Source of the DNA: a bacterium
Lineage (GTDB): Bacteria; UBP18; UBA7526
Assembly (NCBI GenBank): GCA_030619985.1
Contig: JAUXAI010000059.1
Location: 1 to 6,615 of the forward strand
DNA length: 6,615 nt
Reading direction: 5' to 3'
Below are positions 5,484-6,615 of this stretch, piece by piece (position 1 is the stretch's first letter; each line of letters starts with the position of its first letter). The translations under genes were made by a program, and so were the position numbers. The notes under the pieces were generated by a model. The model worked only from the letters and a program-made list of their open reading frames with translations, did not search any database and had not been told where the DNA came from.

Positions 5484-6615
5484 ATGGATAAATTAAGCAT
5501 CGATGATCTGGATTTAAAGGGCAAGAGAGTCCTCATCCGAGTGGACTTCAACGTTCCTCTGGATAAGGGGAGGGTCACGGATGATACCCGCATCAGAGCT
5601 TCTCTCCCGACAATAAGGAGAGTCCTGGAACAGGGAGGGAAAGCCATTCTCATCTCCCATCTTGGGCGGCCGAAAGGAGAGATAAAAGAAGAGCTTCGCC
5701 TGACTCCGATAGCAAAGAGATTGGAAGAACTGCTTAAAAGGAGGATAAAGAAGCTTAACGACTGCGTTGGAGAAGAGGTACAGGAAGCAGTCTCCGAATT
5801 GAGAGAGGGCGAGGTAATACTCTTAGAGAACCTCAGATTTCACAAAGAAGAAGAAGAAAACGACCCAGAATTTGCAAAGGAGTTAGCCAGCCTGGCAGAT
5901 ATCTTCATCAATGATGCTTTTGGCACTGTCCATCGAGCACATGCCTCAACCGTGGGCGTGACTAAATTCCTCCCTTCTGCCTGTGGCTATCTATTGAAAA
6001 AAGAGATTGAGTATTTAGAAAAAGTTCTCTCCAATCCTGAGAGGCCTTTCATCGTTATCCTGGGAGGGGCAAAAGTATCGACGAAGATCGGGGTGATTAA
6101 GAATCTTCTTGGCAAGGCAGACATCTTTATCTTTGGGGGAGGGATAGCCTATACCTTCTTCAAAGCCAGAGGGGTAGAGATCGGTAGGTCCTTAGTAGAG
6201 GAGGACAAGATAGAGCTTGCCAAGGAGATACTGATCGAGGCCATAAGAAAGGGGATTCCCATTCTTCTTCCCATCGACCATGTGGTAGCAGACAGGGTAG
6301 CAGCCGATGCTAAAGTAAAGGTCGTCCAGCGCCTGGGTATCCCTCCTGACTGGCAGGCGGTAGATATCGGACCAGCCACCATCGCTAAGTTCGGTCATGC
6401 CATAAAAAAGGGAAGGACTGTCTTGTGGAATGGCCCCATGGGGATATTTGAGATCGAACCTTTCAGTAAGGGAACGTTTACCATCGCTAAACTCTTGGCA
6501 GAATCAAAGGCTACCACGGTTGTTGGAGGAGGGGATTCTGCAGCCGCCATTGCAAAGATAGGTCTTACCAATAGAATGAGTCACGTCTCCACTGGTGGAG
6601 GAGCCTCTTTAGAAT
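5484..6615 (+). CDS. pgk: Phosphoglycerate kinase, 3'-truncated by the window edge
   Basis: Cytosolic enzyme: 1,3-bisphosphoglycerate + ADP to 3-phosphoglycerate + ATP, the step after Gap. An open frame of 377 codons runs without a stop to the last base; the usual length is about 390-400, so about 20 C-terminal residues are missing. Phosphoglycerate-binding parts: RVDFNVPLD (19-27), Arg36, HLGRP (59-63), ENLRFH (115-120), and Arg151 in VHRAHAST. Nucleotide-domain parts: GGAKVSTKI (194-202), with the two expected lysines at 197 and 201, FGGGIAYTF (217-225), LWNGPMGIFE (314-323), and VGGGDSAAAI followed by MSHVSTGGGASLE. Residue 200 is Thr where Asp is usual, and DIGPATI (294-300) lacks the common Lys/Glu/Arg; the catalytic frame is otherwise intact. 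Only a weak GAGAAG serves as ribosome site and the ATG is 2 bases after the gap stop, so translation is probably coupled. In Thermotoga pgk is fused to tpiA; the window ends too early to tell here. Confidence 0.97.
   Translation, partial: MDKLSIDDLDLKGKRVLIRVDFNVPLDKGRVTDDTRIRASLPTIRRVLEQGGKAILISHLGRPKGEIKEELRLTPIAKRLEELLKRRIKKLNDCVGEEVQEAVSELREGEVILLENLRFHKEEEENDPEFAKELASLADIFINDAFGTVHRAHASTVGVTKFLPSACGYLLKKEIEYLEKVLSNPERPFIVILGGAKVSTKIGVIKNLLGKADIFIFGGGIAYTFFKARGVEIGRSLVEEDKIELAKEILIEAIRKGIPILLPIDHVVADRVAADAKVKVVQRLGIPPDWQAVDIGPATIAKFGHAIKKGRTVLWNGPMGIFEIEPFSKGTFTIAKLLAESKATTVVGGGDSAAAIAKIGLTNRMSHVSTGGGASLE

Noticed and set aside
4413-5653. Several minus-strand open frames opposite gap and the start of pgk
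   Set aside because: They overlap conserved glycolytic genes over their whole length and their translations look like reverse complements of those genes.
6149-6398. Minus-strand open frames of 77 and 68 codons opposite pgk
   Set aside because: pgk is continuous and conserved through this region; these are shadows.

Overview
The window is an ordinary chromosomal housekeeping stretch from a diderm (LPS-type) bacterium. The lptF-lptG pair argues for an outer membrane. A short, archaeal/Thermotoga-type S-adenosylhomocysteinase and frequent AGA/AGG arginine and ATA isoleucine codons suggest a thermophilic or deep-branching lineage, possibly an uncultured phylum. That placement is inference; the sequence holds no rRNA or other decisive marker.

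Layout, left to right. (1) The 3' part of ahcY (+) enters from the left edge; its true start lies outside the window. (2) A strong GC-rich hairpin closes ahcY and, on the other strand, the convergent lptFG operon. (3) lptG and lptF (-) are 1 base apart and are driven by a good sigma-70-type promoter whose transcript begins with an octanucleotide tandem repeat that forms nearly all of the leader. (4) The lptF/comF divergent gap of about 205 bases holds the lptF promoter and a 100-bp inverted-repeat element flanked by TA on both sides, which looks like a miniature transposable or REP-like element. (5) comF (+) encodes a double-zinc-ribbon phosphoribosyltransferase-like protein with an unusual PRPP loop. 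(6) A clear promoter overlaps the comF stop codon and drives gap-pgk (+), the two successive glycolytic enzymes GAPDH and phosphoglycerate kinase. pgk runs off the right edge about 20 codons short of its usual end.

Functionally there are three separate units: methyl-cycle recycling (AhcY), lipopolysaccharide export (LptF/LptG), and lower glycolysis/gluconeogenesis (Gap/Pgk), with ComF between the last two. I see no defence, CRISPR, phage, secondary-metabolite or otherwise new multi-gene system. The points worth a second look are small: the octamer-repeat leader of lptF, the TA-flanked 100-bp element, the glycine-less PRPP loop of ComF, the regulatory structure in the gap leader, and the question of the true substrate of the AhcY-type enzyme.
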